NCBI GenBank assembly: GCA_028583405.1 | Contig: CM053256.1 | Coordinates: 23,223,325-23,287,324 of the forward strand | Length of the DNA stretch: 64,000 nucleotides | Source: Pogonophryne albipinna | Taxonomy: Eukaryota > Chordata > Actinopteri > Perciformes > Artedidraconidae | Direction: 5' to 3' | In this document: positions 23,006 to 34,865 of the stretch, in pieces | Numbering within the stretch: position 1 is the first letter of the stretch | Layout of the letters: the number at the start of each line of letters is the position of its first letter | Program-made: the position numbers and the translations under genes | Notes under the pieces: generated by a model | What the model was told of the DNA's origin: nothing | The model's database searches: none | What the model saw: only the letters and a program-made list of their open reading frames with translations

Positions 23006-25096
23006 CTTTCTTTTGTAGCTTCACCTTCCCCGCTGCCCTGGCTTATATACTGGCCATTCCTACTGTGTTCCTGACCGGCTGTAAGTATGTTTCTTTTTAA
23101 CTTGTTCTTATCATTGTGGTAATATTAGGACACAACTAAACATGTGAAAACACGTTGGTAAGGGTGCTTTTGGTAACGTTACTCTCTGGCGGCAAGGGGT
23201 TAATGTTACCGCAGCTAACGTTCATATATAATCTTGGTTTTATAGGCGCTTTCACACCAGAGTACTTTTCCCCCCGAACTAGGCCGATAGGGGGAGGGGG
23301 GAGATTTGGTTTCACACCAAAAAGGATCTGGAACTAGTCCCTAGTTCGCGCGAACCTTATTTTCACCCACAAACCTTTTCTCCCCAGGAAAGTACCACCT
23401 CTCTAGCAGGACGGTCTGTTTATCGGTACTTGAGACATTTAAAAAATACATGTCATATGTATTATTGCTACTTAAACATTATATTACAGTCTTAGTTTCG
23501 CCAACACCGTTTATAATATGCAATAAGACAAAATGCGTCTATGATGTATTTTCGATCTTTCCAATCCATACGAGAGAGATCTCTCCCCGTCTGTGTGCGA
23601 GGGGGCGGGGCAGTTTACACACAGGCGGCTGCTACATGCATGCAACACACACGGTGGAGAGAGAACTAAGCGCTCCGAGGTGTGGTTACATGTTACCCGT
23701 CTTGAGGTGGACAATGCTCTTTGTCAAAAGTGAGAAATCATTTATTGCTTTTTGCTATAGAATAGAATATAATCATTTAATGCCATTATACATGTACAAT
23801 GAAAGAATTAAGAAAAGCTTCTCCCTTCCATCAAGTGCAATAACGGTTGAGCATGTAAGGGCACACAAGCAATTTGTCTAAACATTTAGCAAAAGTGCAT
23901 CACATCCAGTCATATTTAGACTCTATTTAAAAAAAAAAACGTTACATTGTTTGTCACAAAGGAGTTTGTAGGATTTTGAGTCATTGGCCTAACGCAAGTT
24001 AGTAATCATTGGCAATCAATTATTATTAGTTTTAATTTCTGCTCATCTTTATTTTTATTGCAGGTTTTGCTATCTGATGTTGGTGTGATGTGGAACAGAA
24101 CCTTACTCACAGTACTCCATGTTGATGAGGTAAGTTATATATTTCACATGGTGAATGTATGGTGAAATGCCTATTTACTGTACACATTGAGCTGATACAG
24201 AGCAACATGATCATACATTTGAAATGGTGTTTCTGTCCATCTGATAAGTCCAATATTCACTATCTTTTAGCTCTGTTTTCACTCTCCACCAACTCCTTAG
24301 TAAAATATTTGGCTCTTTAGCTGCTCAATGTTCCGCTTTCTTCACCAGCTATTCTCTAACTGTCTGTTTGTCTGAAGAAAACAGCTGCTGCTGGAATTGG
24401 GGTTTTCACTTTATAACTCAACATTTTACCCATTGTCAATTAAAAAAAGTATTAGCAAGGTTTAAACAACTATACAGCTTACAAGTCTAGTTCTGATTCC
24501 TTGCAATTACCTTAGATTAATAGAAATACTGGTTAGAACACATTGTACACCAATACACATCTTATCAAGGACTTGGTTAATGAGGAGGTCAACATTAGAA
24601 TCTATCCTTTAATTATATAGTAGATACAAAATATCATTACACTCTTTGTCTTCTGTCGTTTTGTTTTTGCAAAACAGATACATGCTGAATTCCAGCGCAT
24701 AACAACTATCCCACTTGAAACAGCCTTCATGGCGCAGTTGGACAGCCATCTACCTCAGCTGACATCTGTCTTCCAGAAGAAGGGAGGAGTTGTTGGCCAG
24801 AAACTAGCCAAACATCTGGCGATCTTGCAAAAGGTAAATGTGTGTATACACTGTTTTATACAAATTGTCATATACTCTATGGAGCAATTTTATGAAATGT
24901 ACCTGTCTAGTACCGTATAGAGCCCCATTTGCCTCACAACAGCCTGGATTACTTGCCAGGTGCAAGAATGTAGTATATGGTAAGTCATTGTAATTGCATT
25001 TGTCAGTCACATGTGGTGTTTTAAGATCCTAGTGTCAGGCATCAATTTTAGATAATTATGTTTTACCTTATAAGGAGCATGAAGGTTGAGAATATT

Positions 25097-26604
25097 TATT
25101 CAATTCAATTCAAAACCTTTATTTATCCAGGTAAAATCCCATTGAGAACAATGATCTCTTTTTCAAGGGAGACCTGCAGCAGTAGATTCCACAAGAAGAC
25201 ATAAAAACATAAACAACAGAACAACAAAAGGACATCATACAGCAAAATGTACAGGGATTACAATTTACATATTTAACCACATGTACAAGTACCAACAGCA
25301 TCTGATTTTGTAGCATCCAACCGAGCTTTAAAAACATGTAGTGGTACTAGCTTGGTAATTTTCCATTCTTTTTGCAGACTGTTCCATGTTAGTGGAGCTG
25401 CACATCTAAAAGCTTTCTTCCCTAAGACAGTCCTAGCACTTGGCACATTTAATAAAACCACAGCATGCGATCTCAGGCAATAAGTACTTTCAATTCGCAG
25501 AGAGATCAGGGAGCAGATATAAGATGGTAGTTTATCCAACATGGCTTTGTAAATGAAAAAGTACCAGTGACTGAGCCTCCGTACAGTAAGTGATGGCATA
25601 ACCGCCTTGGTATACAGGGTACAGTGATGCGTAAGTGCTTTACAATTTGTCAAAAATCTCAGTGCACTGTGATACGCAGCATCTAACTTGCTCAGGTAAT
25701 TGGCAGGTGCATTCATATATAACAAATCACCATAGTCCAGCACAGGTAAAAAGGTCACAGTGACTAGCCTTTTCCTGGCCTCAAGCGAGAAACAGGACTT
25801 ATTTCTGAAAAAGAAACCTAGCCTAACCCTCAGCTTTTTAAGCAGGTTATTTACATGAAGTTTAAAAGTGAGACAATCATCAAGCCAGATACCCAGGTAT
25901 TTGTAACAGGTAACCACTTCAAGTTGTATTCCTTGCGTAGTTACAATATCCAAAGCAGTCTCCAGTGTATTTTTAGCTTTAGCTTTAGAAAAGAGCATTA
26001 CCTTGGTTTTATCCACATTTAAAAGAAGCTTAAGCTCAGAGAGCTGAGCCTGAATAATGTTAAAAACAGCCTGTAATTTAACAACAGCCTCGTTAATCGA
26101 GGGACCTGCACAGTACATAACGGTATCGTCCGCATAAAAATGTAAGGTTGCTCCTTCGACATTTTCACCTAAACTATTAATATAGATAGAGAATAATAGC
26201 AGACCTAAAACTGAACCTTGTGGTACACCATTAGTGATGTGTAACCACTCAGAAGACAGCCCATCAAACTGAACACATTGGGACCTTTCAGAGAGGTAGT
26301 TCACAAACCACCCCACTGCATGGCTGGATATGCCAATACTGACCAGCCTCTGCTTCAAAATGCGATGATCGACGGTGTCAAACGCTTTGGATAGGTCAAT
26401 AAATAGAGCTGCACAACTCTGCTTATTATCTAAAATACTCGTAATATCATTTACCACTTTCATTGTGGCAGTGATGGTGCTATGTTGCTTTCTGAAGCCT
26501 GACTGATGTTTAGACAGGATGTCATTTGTACATAAAAACTCCTTTACTTGTTCACTCACTAGGCGTTCAAGAAAGATATGAATATGAATGTTGATATTCA
26601 TCAA
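25097..26604 (-). mobile_element. 5'-truncated CR1/L2-type LINE
   Basis: A reverse transcriptase frame (25273-26604) is followed by a short 3' UTR and a tail of GAATT repeats with AATAAA (complement about 25096-25120). The 5' end is cut: homology begins at about residue 11 of the frame, and the first residues come from an ATATTCAT-rich junction. It lies antisense within an intron of the SAMD3-like gene. No clear target duplication was identified. Confidence 0.85.
25273..26604 (-). CDS. LINE reverse transcriptase (partial ORF2), 443 codons
   Basis: Encodes the palm and thumb of a non-LTR reverse transcriptase. Motif A reads LFIDLSKAFDTVDH (residues 67-80), then NGVPQGSVLG (125-134), the catalytic YADD (157-160), and KYLGIWLDD in the thumb region. 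The tail LTWNSLQKEWKI is the common end of jockey/CR1/L2-type proteins. The endonuclease and the N-terminal RT motifs are missing, so it cannot be autonomous, yet 443 codons without a stop suggest a fairly young insertion. L2, CR1 and Rex-Babar membership cannot be separated by eye. Confidence 0.85.
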   Translation of the reverse strand: MMNINIHIHIFLERLVSEQVKEFLCTNDILSKHQSGFRKQHSTITATMKVVNDITSILDNKQSCAALFIDLSKAFDTVDHRILKQRLVSIGISSHAVGWFVNYLSERSQCVQFDGLSSEWLHITNGVPQGSVLGLLLFSIYINSLGENVEGATLHFYADDTVMYCAGPSINEAVVKLQAVFNIIQAQLSELKLLLNVDKTKVMLFSKAKAKNTLETALDIVTTQGIQLEVVTCYKYLGIWLDDCLTFKLHVNNLLKKLRVRLGFFFRNKSCFSLEARKRLVTVTFLPVLDYGDLLYMNAPANYLSKLDAAYHSALRFLTNCKALTHHCTLYTKAVMPSLTVRRLSHWYFFIYKAMLDKLPSYICSLISLRIESTYCLRSHAVVLLNVPSARTVLGKKAFRCAAPLTWNSLQKEWKITKLVPLHVFKARLDATKSDAVGTCTCG

Positions 26605-27842
26605 CAGACTAAAGCATTTTAAACCATCAGCTTGGTTCTTTATACAATGAGGTTGGCTTTATTCATTATTTTTCTTATTGTCCAATGGAAAGACCATAAT
26701 CAACAATGTCTTAGTCCATCTGTCCATCCTCTCTGACTTCTGACACTCAGCACCAAGCTTATTGGTTCCTACGTAAATCTTTAAAAACACCTCACACATA
26801 TTTAGTTTGATTCAGAAATATATACAGTATGACCAGCTTTGTTTTAAGGGATTAATAGGTATGTGAGCAATATTACAAAAAATGTATACGATAAAGTATG
26901 TCATTAAAATGACATATATTGAATAAATACATGTTTTTTCTTTAAATATACAGGACATCGAAGGAGATGACGTCACCAGAGACCTGCAGAAATCTACCAT
27001 GGGCGTATATGTCATCAACAAGGAGGGTGGAGAACCTGGACATTGTGACGACGTTGGGATTTTTGTTGAAGGACTAGTCATTCTGGACAACATTGGATCT
27101 GTAGCCCGAGCTTGTGCCATCATGCTGGGAGTCATCTATACACTGAACATGGCTTACCCCAAAGAGCTAAGGTCCTGCTATGAATTCATTCAGAAAGTGC
27201 TCTTGCAAATGGATGGTGAAAGGCTTTCCCCCAAAATCCTTGGACAAGATACATGCCGGACTGTAGAATTTCTTCAGCCGCTCGTGAACCGATGCCATTT
27301 AAAAAAAAACACCAGTCAAACCTCAAAGGTTGGGAGAAGAATGTGGAAATGTTGATGGACTTGGAAGACATGTTTCATGTGTTAATGTGAGGAAGGTTAC
27401 ATCCTCCTTAGCTGTTTAAGTCACATGCTTCATGTTACGTGAATTTGTATTGTGCTAAAATGCATTGTTCTTTTATAGTGGAAATGGAATGTTGGCGATT
27501 TGCCAAAGCTGTTCAAATTATCAATAAATGCATTTTTTATATACGGTGTGTTTGGAGATAATTCATTACACTATTATTATATTCTATTTAGCCCAACAAT
27601 ATAGTTAATTTCAATCAATAGCTTGGGTCAAATAAACAACCCAATATATAGTTTATATTTAACCCAGTGATATAGTTAATTTCAATCACTAGCTTGGGTC
27701 AAATAAACAACTCAGCACATGGGTTAAAATTATCCAGCCCAGCACATGGGTTAAGACAACCCAGCGTGTGTTCTGTCCTATAGTGACTCAGCAGCTGGGT
27801 TATGATTGGGTTATTTTTTAACCCAGTAGTTTTAAGAGTGTA

Positions 27843-28485
27843 CATTGTAAAATACACATTATTTATTTTAGTACAATGTGCAATTTTTTACTTTAACTTC
27901 TTATGTTTTATATTAATATTTGTATTCTATTTTTTTTACATATTACTTTCACCGCTTATGTTTGTATCATTATCTTTATTTTATTTCAAACAGAAATAAG
28001 TGTCTATAGGAGACTCAAGTGTCATAAAGTGAGTATTGAATATCATAGGGATCATATTGTCTTATAAATTATAATACTCGCACTGTATGTATTGTAAAAT
28101 ATATGTTATATACTGTGGTATAATGTTGTATTGGACATTTTACTTTACTTTACTACTTTTTTATGTTTATATCAATATTTTAATTTTAATTTTATTTTAT
28201 TCTTTATTGGACGTTTTACTCTAACTTTTAGCCTTCATTTAAATATATATTTTTTTTATTTGATCCTATTATTGCATGTACTTAATTTAACATTGTATGT
28301 TCATAAACATATTTTTATTCTTTTTTATTTCATATTTTATTGGACATTTTACCTTAAATTCTTATGTTTCTATACATTTTTCTATAATATTGGATTTAAT
28401 TTTTGTTCATTAAAATGGAGCAATTGCCATAAAACCCAATTCGCCCCGGGTTTGGTAAATTATTCTGATTCTGATTATACTGCTC
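27843..28485 (+). mobile_element. Probable LINE 3' UTR
   Basis: Very T-rich sequence with ttatttt-type words ends at about 28440-28480 in cgccccgggtttggtaaat and a repeated attctgattctg tail. This ending resembles the conserved 3' end of fish L2/CR1 LINEs. No coding sequence remains; the short T-rich frames here are not genes. Confidence 0.5.
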
Positions 28486-30610
28486 AGTAAACCTAAATCC
28501 TCATAAACTACAGTTAAGCACTACAAATGTTATATATTGAACAACCCAAGTCACCCTATAGACTCCCTAAGGAGTACAGGACCAGGAGGATGATCATGTT
28601 TGTTTAACAGTTAAAGGTCAGTGCAATAATCGGTAGTTATGTTGTCAGTTAATTCGGCCATCATATCAGAAAGGTCTACATCTATCCAGCGGTGCTGTGT
28701 GTACAGCATTGTTAAACTGTGTACTGTATCATGCACCATCTGTTCTCTTGTTCCCTCTCGGAAGATTACTGGTCACTATGTCAAAGCATTTCTAATCCAC
28801 GATTAATCTAGAGATCAAATAGGCCATCTGATCTGTGACCCCGTACAAATCTTTAGGAGGTTCGTCTCATTTTATGCCACGTCTTCCAAGCCATGTCTCG
28901 TGTAAAAGATAAACAATCAACACCTAAATGTTACTGGAAAAAGTGACACTTTGTAAACCAGATGTTATTCCAGAGCCACCATCCAGCATTAAAGTGCTTA
29001 ATCCCACTTCAAACTGAATATTCATTTGCTGGCTGTTCTACCTTATTTAGCAGGCAGCGGCTATAAATATAGTCGCCACTTTTCCTGGAGTCCTTGTGGC
29101 TGGGTGAGCAGCTTTGGCTCGTTTCCCAACAAGGCTCCATTTAACAGATGAGTAAAGAGAAAGGGAGAGTGAGAGGGGGGGAGAGGAAGAAAGAGAGGGA
29201 AGATTTACTCCATCATTTTTGTTCCAGAAATGAGTTTGTAGAGAAGGGGGTCAGAGACTCACACGGGTCACTGACTGATGGATTATAACGCTTTACGGTC
29301 AGATTGTAGTAACCTTAACTTCATGCAGAGAGATAAAGAGGAGGAAGCTGAAATCTGACTGTGCGCTCGTGCGAGGAGTAACAACAGCCAACGATCAGAT
29401 ACTATCTGTCTGCAACAGTGCACCACTTTTCCTGCTGGCAAGGACACCAGGCTTGGAAGAGGAGGGGCGGTTGGGGAGTTGCTGCTTTCTAAAAGCTATA
29501 AATCCTCACAGTGTGTCTTCTGTCACAGGCATGGACCCACACGCAGAATAAAGATTATGAAACATGGACTGTTATTTCTTTAGCCAGTAGCAGATATCAA
29601 AACGTAAAGGTGGAGATCCCTCTAAATGCAGCAGTGTAAGTGAGAAGAGTGGTACAGTGCCTGTGTGGGAGTGGGAATTATGAAGTGACTTAATGACTGA
29701 GGGAGAGACTGGGTGCAGTTCACCTCCAGCTGCTCCTGGAGCTGCTGAAGCTGGTCAGTGTGTCCCACATAGGCAGACCCGTGAGATATGTGTGAATATT
29801 AATGAGTAGATCTGTGTGAATGAGAAACAGGAAAAAGGCCAGAGGCACACTGCAGCGGCTTGTCTTTAGTTCAAACTCACAAATGCTCTTGGAAGCACCA
29901 CACAAATATGTTTTGAGTAGAGATATATTTCAGAAGTGAGCTAATCCTTGGTGATGTCACCCATTGGTTTGCGTAACATGGTTTTAAAGCCTTGAGTTAA
30001 GCGTTTTGGCCAACGCAATCTTTTTGTGTCGCAAATATTCCACAATAATGTCAGATTGCTTACGCCACATTCAAGATTAAGAAATGTTTTTTTCTTAACC
30101 TTCGATTTGCAACGCAATAAATAGAAATGATAGGTTTTTGACAGCCACAACGTCTTTATTTTGGTGAAAATAAAAACAATGGACGATAAAGGGTTTGCAA
30201 AATGACTGCCAAACCCCTATTTCTGATAGTTACATCTTAATAGATAACATGCATCTGTCATCGTAATGCGAAAACAAATATCGAAAGCAAGTCCGTACTT
30301 GAGAGATTAATGTACCGTGATGTTACCTATTGGTTTGTTGACTACCATGTTAAAGTTTGACATTTTGGTTGTCGTCATCTTGGTTTCTTGGACGTAGAAA
30401 ATATACAAAAGAGTGGAGCCTACTGTACCTGATTGCTGGGTCAGACATTTTTAAGCTACTAAAATGTAACAATTACTTTTCAAGAATAGATAAAAACATA
30501 TGAAATTGTTGAAATTCTAAGACAAAAAGCCGAACCACACCGTTAGTACCCTGTTATTCAGAAGCCAGCCACGTCCTGAAGCATGTCCTGCTTTATTGCC
30601 TATTTTATTT
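28486..30610. other. Intergenic DNA with possible conserved non-coding sequence
   Basis: No gene recognised. 28640-29100 is high-complexity, non-repetitive sequence with a MEF2-like ctataaatatag at about 29059 and could be a regulatory element, which only cross-species alignment can tell. A GA-rich patch lies at 29155-29205. Confidence 0.4.
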
Positions 30611-31283
30611 TATATAGTCAGGGCTGCACATAACTGGTGCGCAGGTGCGCATGTGCACCTCCGCCAAAAAAAGAGCACCGGGTTATTTGAAAAAAGGCAC
30701 ATTTGCGTACCAACATTGAGAGAGAGGGAGAGAGAGAAGGGAGAAGAGAAAAGAGAGAAGAGAGAAAAGAGGAGAGAGAAGAGAGGAGAGAGAGAAAGAT
30801 ATTTGCGAGTTGCATATGAACTCAGGGCCGGCCCGTAGCACTGGCGTTATAGATGTTCGCCTAGGGCGCCAGATCTGTGGAGGCGCTGCGCTGACAGCTC
30901 TGGGAGGGAAAAAAACATTTTTGACCGTTGGGGCTCATCCTAATTTTCGGCCTTGATGTAACAACATTCATAATTAAGTAAATGTAACACCCTTTTCACC
31001 CCGGTTACACGTTTCATTTGCCCTGTACGATGGGCGCTGTAAGTGATGAAAATGGGGGATGTTGGCTTATCTGGCGCCCGCAGCTCACAGCCAAAGTGCG
31101 AGTGAGCGTGGGAGAAAGGGAGGGTGCACCGGTTCCGGCGCTGTTGTTATTAGAATCTGGTGCTAGCTGCTCTAATGGAAGAAGAAGATGTTTCTACAAT
31201 AATGTGGAGGGAGAGTCCTCTCCAGTCAGACTGAGAGGCTGATACTACAGCTCAGTGAGGTAAAGGACTCTGAGTGTTTAGAT

Positions 31284-32710
31284 CAGGGGTGCCCAACCTT
31301 TTTTGAACCGAGAGCTACTTTTAAAGTTGCCAGTCTGCCGAGATCTACCAGTCCAAATAGAGAGGCGTAGTTACTGACAGCCTACTACCAGGTAAATACA
31401 CACTTCTACTTGTATAAAACTGACCTTTGTACAATTAATACTTCATAAAATACTGCAGATCCTTTATCTTACCTCTTTCTAATCTAAACACATAGAAGTA
31501 TTTAACTGAAGTTACACAACAGTGTTGTTGATACGGAGTTGGAGTTTATTCACACGTCACTACAGTGGGTAATGTTTTCAAGAAACATTGAACAGTGCTG
31601 CCACATATGACACAGGAAAAAAAGAAAAGACGCTGAACCCTTTCTTTGCCATTATATAAAAATAGTGTTGCTACAAAAGTATAAATTAGGCTTACTAATA
31701 AGACAACTCAGATCTGAAGCTACACAGGAATCTGCTGCAACAGTGCAATAAAAAAGAGAAAATTAATAGAATCAAACCCTTATTATTTTTTTAAAAAGTA
31801 TAAAAAGAAATGCCTTTAAAATAGGATGCAAACAACACTAGTTTCTTAACCTGAATTGATAATTTACTATAATCAATTTAAGTTTGCATTATTATACCAT
31901 TTTGTACAATAATTATAATGAATGAGTTCAAACAAACTAAAACTTACAGCTGATTAATAACGGTTACTAACTTGAGTTTTTATTATAACAAAAACCTGAT
32001 GAAATGCTACAGTTATTTTTACTGTCCCCCAAAAGCGCATAGGCAGCCTCCAGGAATGCTTCTTTCATAACTTCGCCGTCTTTGAAAGACTTCATGTGTT
32101 TCGCCAGAACGTGACTGACACGGTAAGATGCTATGGTAGCAGCCTTGCTCTTGTTGTTGGGCCTGGTGAAAATGGACTGCTGTGCATTTAGCTGTCCTTT
32201 CAGGCCCCTCCCCTTTTGGGAGCGTAGGGCAGAATTAGGAGGGAATTCCGTCTCGTAGCGTTTGTGCACTGTTTTGAAATGCCACACCTAAATTACCCTT
32301 CTTCGATAAAGCCACGCTCGCATTGCAGATGAGACAGATGGACTTTGAATTGGAATAGATACAAAATAATCATCCTCCCACTCGGAGTGAAAATTATATA
32401 TTTTGGGCTTTTTTGCTTCTGCCATAATTACGGTCTTGTGTGTGTGCGGACTGACACTCCTGTTGACACGGACAACTCAGCGAACTATGCCCACTGCCCA
32501 CCAGCCACGCCCAGACACATGGGGTCACGGCGGCCAATCACAAAGCTTTGGTGCGTTCAAGTGCATTATTCTGGCACAGGAAGATTATTTTATAGGACAT
32601 TAACGATAAAACAGAATATTGTTGTTCTATTTTTAGACACATCTCGCGATCGACTGGGAATCTCCCTGCGATCGACCGGTCGATCGCGATCGACTGGTTG
32701 GGCACCCCTG
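31284..32710 (-). mobile_element. Complete hAT-Charlie-type element, 1427 bp
   Basis: Perfect inverted ends CAGGGGTGCCCAACC and GGTTGGGCACCCCTG, flanked by the perfect 8-bp repeat GTTTAGAT at 31276-31283 and 32711-32718. CGATCG-rich subterminal sequence lies at 32640-32700. It is inserted in the outer hAT and is nearly identical to the truncated copy at 12226-13244, pointing to recent activity of one source. Confidence 0.95.
31967..32287 (-). pseudogene. hAT-Charlie transposase N-terminal fragment
   Basis: The frame starts in WHFKTVHKRYETEFP, the last part of a BED/C2H2-like finger, and continues with FTRPNNKSKAATIASYRVSH and HMKSFKDGEVMKEAFLEAA, the conserved block after the finger in GTF2IRD2/SCAND3-like transposases. 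It then ends without a catalytic domain. The element is thus an internal-deletion derivative that needs a transposase from elsewhere. Confidence 0.82.
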
Positions 32711-33040
32711 GTTTAGATAGTTCACTTTAGTCTAAGTTATCTCAGTGGGTCTCAAACGTTTTGATCACAATTTATGTAAACACATATTTCCAAGGCACTC
32801 CTTTATAATTATTGGGATAAACAGGTTTGAAATCATTCCAATGTATACTATAGGACAGTAAACTAAAAATATCCTTTAAAACGGGAAAGATACACAAAAA
32901 TGCATACATAAATAAATTTTAAGGTAAAATAAGATATGAATGAACAACAAAAATAAAATAAGTTACATTCATTTGTTATTGGCTATGGTAGGTTATTGGT
33001 TATGTTCACATACTTATTTGATTACATCCACTTGTCTAAG

Positions 33041-33211
33041 ATGACAACAGAGACTTTCGACCCAAAACCAGCTGTTGACTTGTGGATGCAAGCATCTAAT
33101 CGCAGACTCAACCAGAGAGAAAGAAGTAGGCCTACATCATCAGCTACCATGTCTGACAGAGAGGAAGACAGTGAGGAGAACAGTCAGGAGGGTAGTGATG
33201 ACAGCTTGTAG
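33041..33211 (+). pseudogene. Possible C-terminal fragment of hAT transposase
   Basis: The frame contains FDPKPAVDLWMQASNRR followed by a Ser/Glu/Asp-rich acidic tail and a stop. A phrase of this kind followed by a low-complexity tail is familiar from the ends of fish zinc-finger-862/KIAA1586-like hAT proteins. Its position near the right end of the outer hAT fits that. The catalytic part is missing. The match is short, so this is tentative. Confidence 0.4.
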
Positions 33212-33382
33212 GATTACTGGTCGTGCTAATGTTGTCTTGTGTTCACCTCTGCATTTGTGTTCAGCGCAAGACCCCCTCAAAAGTTACGGTTTATTTCATT
33301 TTAAGGATGAGCACCAAGCAACATCTCCAGGTGCTCCTTTGAGAACCAGGGCAAAAAAGTTATGTGCACCCCTGTATATAGT

Positions 33383-34690
33383 ACCTTTATTTACAAAATG
33401 AACATATTCTGTCTTGAAGAAGACTTGAAACCTAGTGATTGAGACGATACATTTATTAGGAACATTTTGACTTATCTAATGATTCAATTGAGTAATTTTC
33501 TCGTAGACTTCTATACAATCAGACTTCTTTTTGCCATCAGTGGATTCGCCCATGCTGGCCATTAGAGAGAATACAGGTTTGAGACAGACCCAGAGGTTGT
33601 CCTTTCATTCAACCCAATTAAGAATGCAAGATAAAAGAGAAAATGAATGAATAAGATAGGAAAATCCTTTCAGTTGTCGTAGTTAATTTAGCTTTATATC
33701 ATAATTAAAACACTGTTGTAGGTCAAGGAAGGTAAACCTCTTACCACCTGCTAGCAGAGAGCATCTGGAGGTCTCCAGCTGGGTACTGTGTCACAACAGC
33801 AGGGTATCGTAGATTATTAATAAGCACATGTACACAGTCCCACTAGGTTTGTTTGGGAAGTCTGGCACGCAAACCCTCAGTAGCCCCTAAAAAGCATTCC
33901 AGAGACAAGAGTGCAACCAGACAGCAGGATGACAGGGAATAAAGAGGAAGGAAAGGCAGAGTGGGGTTAAGTGTGGTGGGTTTTCTGAGATGGGTGTGGT
34001 GGTGGGAGACACTCTTATGAAATATTTAGCAGTTGGTCCTTCAAGTTAATTTACAGTGACTTTACTAATTGAAGTGGTATGGCCAACCTCAACACAGACA
34101 CAAGGGATAATGGAAGGATAATAACGGATTTCTAAGTGCGTACATGTGAAGGAAAATATTTATGTTTCATGCAAAGATAAGACAAAAATAAAAAAGAAGT
34201 TTGGCAATTAAGGAAGCCAACACGGATAATTAATTCCACCGTTCCATCGACCCATCTTCTCTTTATCGCCTCTTTATCATAATTAATGTGATGTTATCCC
34301 CTCACGCCACAGCTGCCTTTGAATTATAACGCTCTCAATGGTGCTCGATGATAATTGTCTTTCCCCAGCTTCTGCTTCTCTTTCTCCATCAGTAGCACTG
34401 ATTATCTCTTACAGCTATTCTGATGTGCACGGTTATAATAGTGTCCTGATTATAACACAACAACATGTTGTATTTAGCCGCCGGATCCCATTTCTTTTGC
34501 CACTGAACATGTTCAGTTAAGCTCTTTTCTATTATTGTGCTTGCTGTTTGGTTTAATATCTAATTTAGTAATGATGCTCAACAACAGACTGTGACCTTAT
34601 CCTTACTTATTTCCACTTGAATACATATATGAAAAGCATTTTTAAAAAGGGTAAAAAAACGTATTGTATAACATAATTAAATACAATTGT
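33383..34690. other. Intergenic DNA, no recognised gene
   Basis: Unique-looking sequence. 34200-34400 is high-complexity and could be conserved non-coding DNA, but nothing in the sequence alone proves it. Confidence 0.5.
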
Positions 34691-34865
34691 AAGTAAGTTA
34701 CTGCTCAAATTCTGTTACTAAAACAAATACCAATCATGGTATTTGATGTTTTTTTTTAAATCTTGAACACCGTCTTTGTCTCTTTTGTCCCCCTGTTGTG
34801 TCCCTCTCATAAATGGCTGGCACCAGAATGGCCCCCCAAGTAAAATATGTCTAGAACCGCCACTG
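34691..34865. mobile_element. Right-end fragment of a CAGTGGCG hAT
   Basis: Matches the right end of the element at 38969-40574: aaacaaataccaat, tggccccccaag-like sequence and the terminus ctagaaccgccactg, ending at 34865. The left portion is missing. Confidence 0.65.

Larger units (their letters stand above)
24064..27355 (+). pseudogene. SAMD3-like gene, C-terminal exons only
   Basis: Three exons join in phase 0 with good splice sites: 24064-24129 (cag before, gtaagt after), 24678-24833 (cag before, gtaaat after) and 26954 to a stop at 27353-27355. Recognisable blocks are IHAEFQRITTIPLETAFMAQ, VGQKLAKHLAIL, VEGLVILDNIGSVARACAIM and YPKELRSCYEFIQK. From memory these match the C-terminal half of the expanded teleost family annotated as sterile alpha motif domain-containing protein 3-like. 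No SAM domain or upstream part was found, and after LSPKILGQ the C-terminus departs from the family, so the copy is probably broken or partial. The second intron (24834-26953) holds an antisense LINE. Function is unknown. Confidence 0.6.
21322..27842. mobile_element. 6.5-kb composite element with CTGGGTTA-type end repeats
   Basis: The left end TACACTCTAAAA and right end (complement TACACTCTTAAAA) are inverted, and each is followed inward by a CTGGGTTA word. Flanking 7-mers CACTGTA (21315-21321) and CATTGTA (27843-27849) differ by one base, consistent with an old target duplication. Both ends hold arrays of CTGGGTTA/TTGGGTCA-like words in both orientations (about 21339-21507 and 27588-27828). 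Inside are the 3' exons of a SAMD3-like gene, a hAT derivative (22269-23005) and a LINE (25097-26604). I do not recognise a transposase, so the superfamily is unassigned. The alternative is two separate copies of a small element bracketing a gene. Confidence 0.55.
30619..33374 (+). mobile_element. hAT element interrupted by a second hAT
   Basis: Ends CAGGGCTGCACATAACT (left) and complement CAGGGGTGCACATAACT (right) are inverted and flanked by the perfect 8-bp repeat TATATAGT at 30611-30618 and 33375-33382. Without the nested 31284-32710 insertion the element would be about 1.3 kb. It contains a purine-rich GA tract (30718-30799), a CAGGGCCGGCCC word at 30825 that may be one end of a further element, and a C-terminal-like protein fragment near its right end. 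Confidence 0.88.

Noticed and set aside
30596..30838. 80-codon frame rich in Arg/Glu
   Set aside because: Translation of the GA-rich low-complexity tract inside a hAT element.
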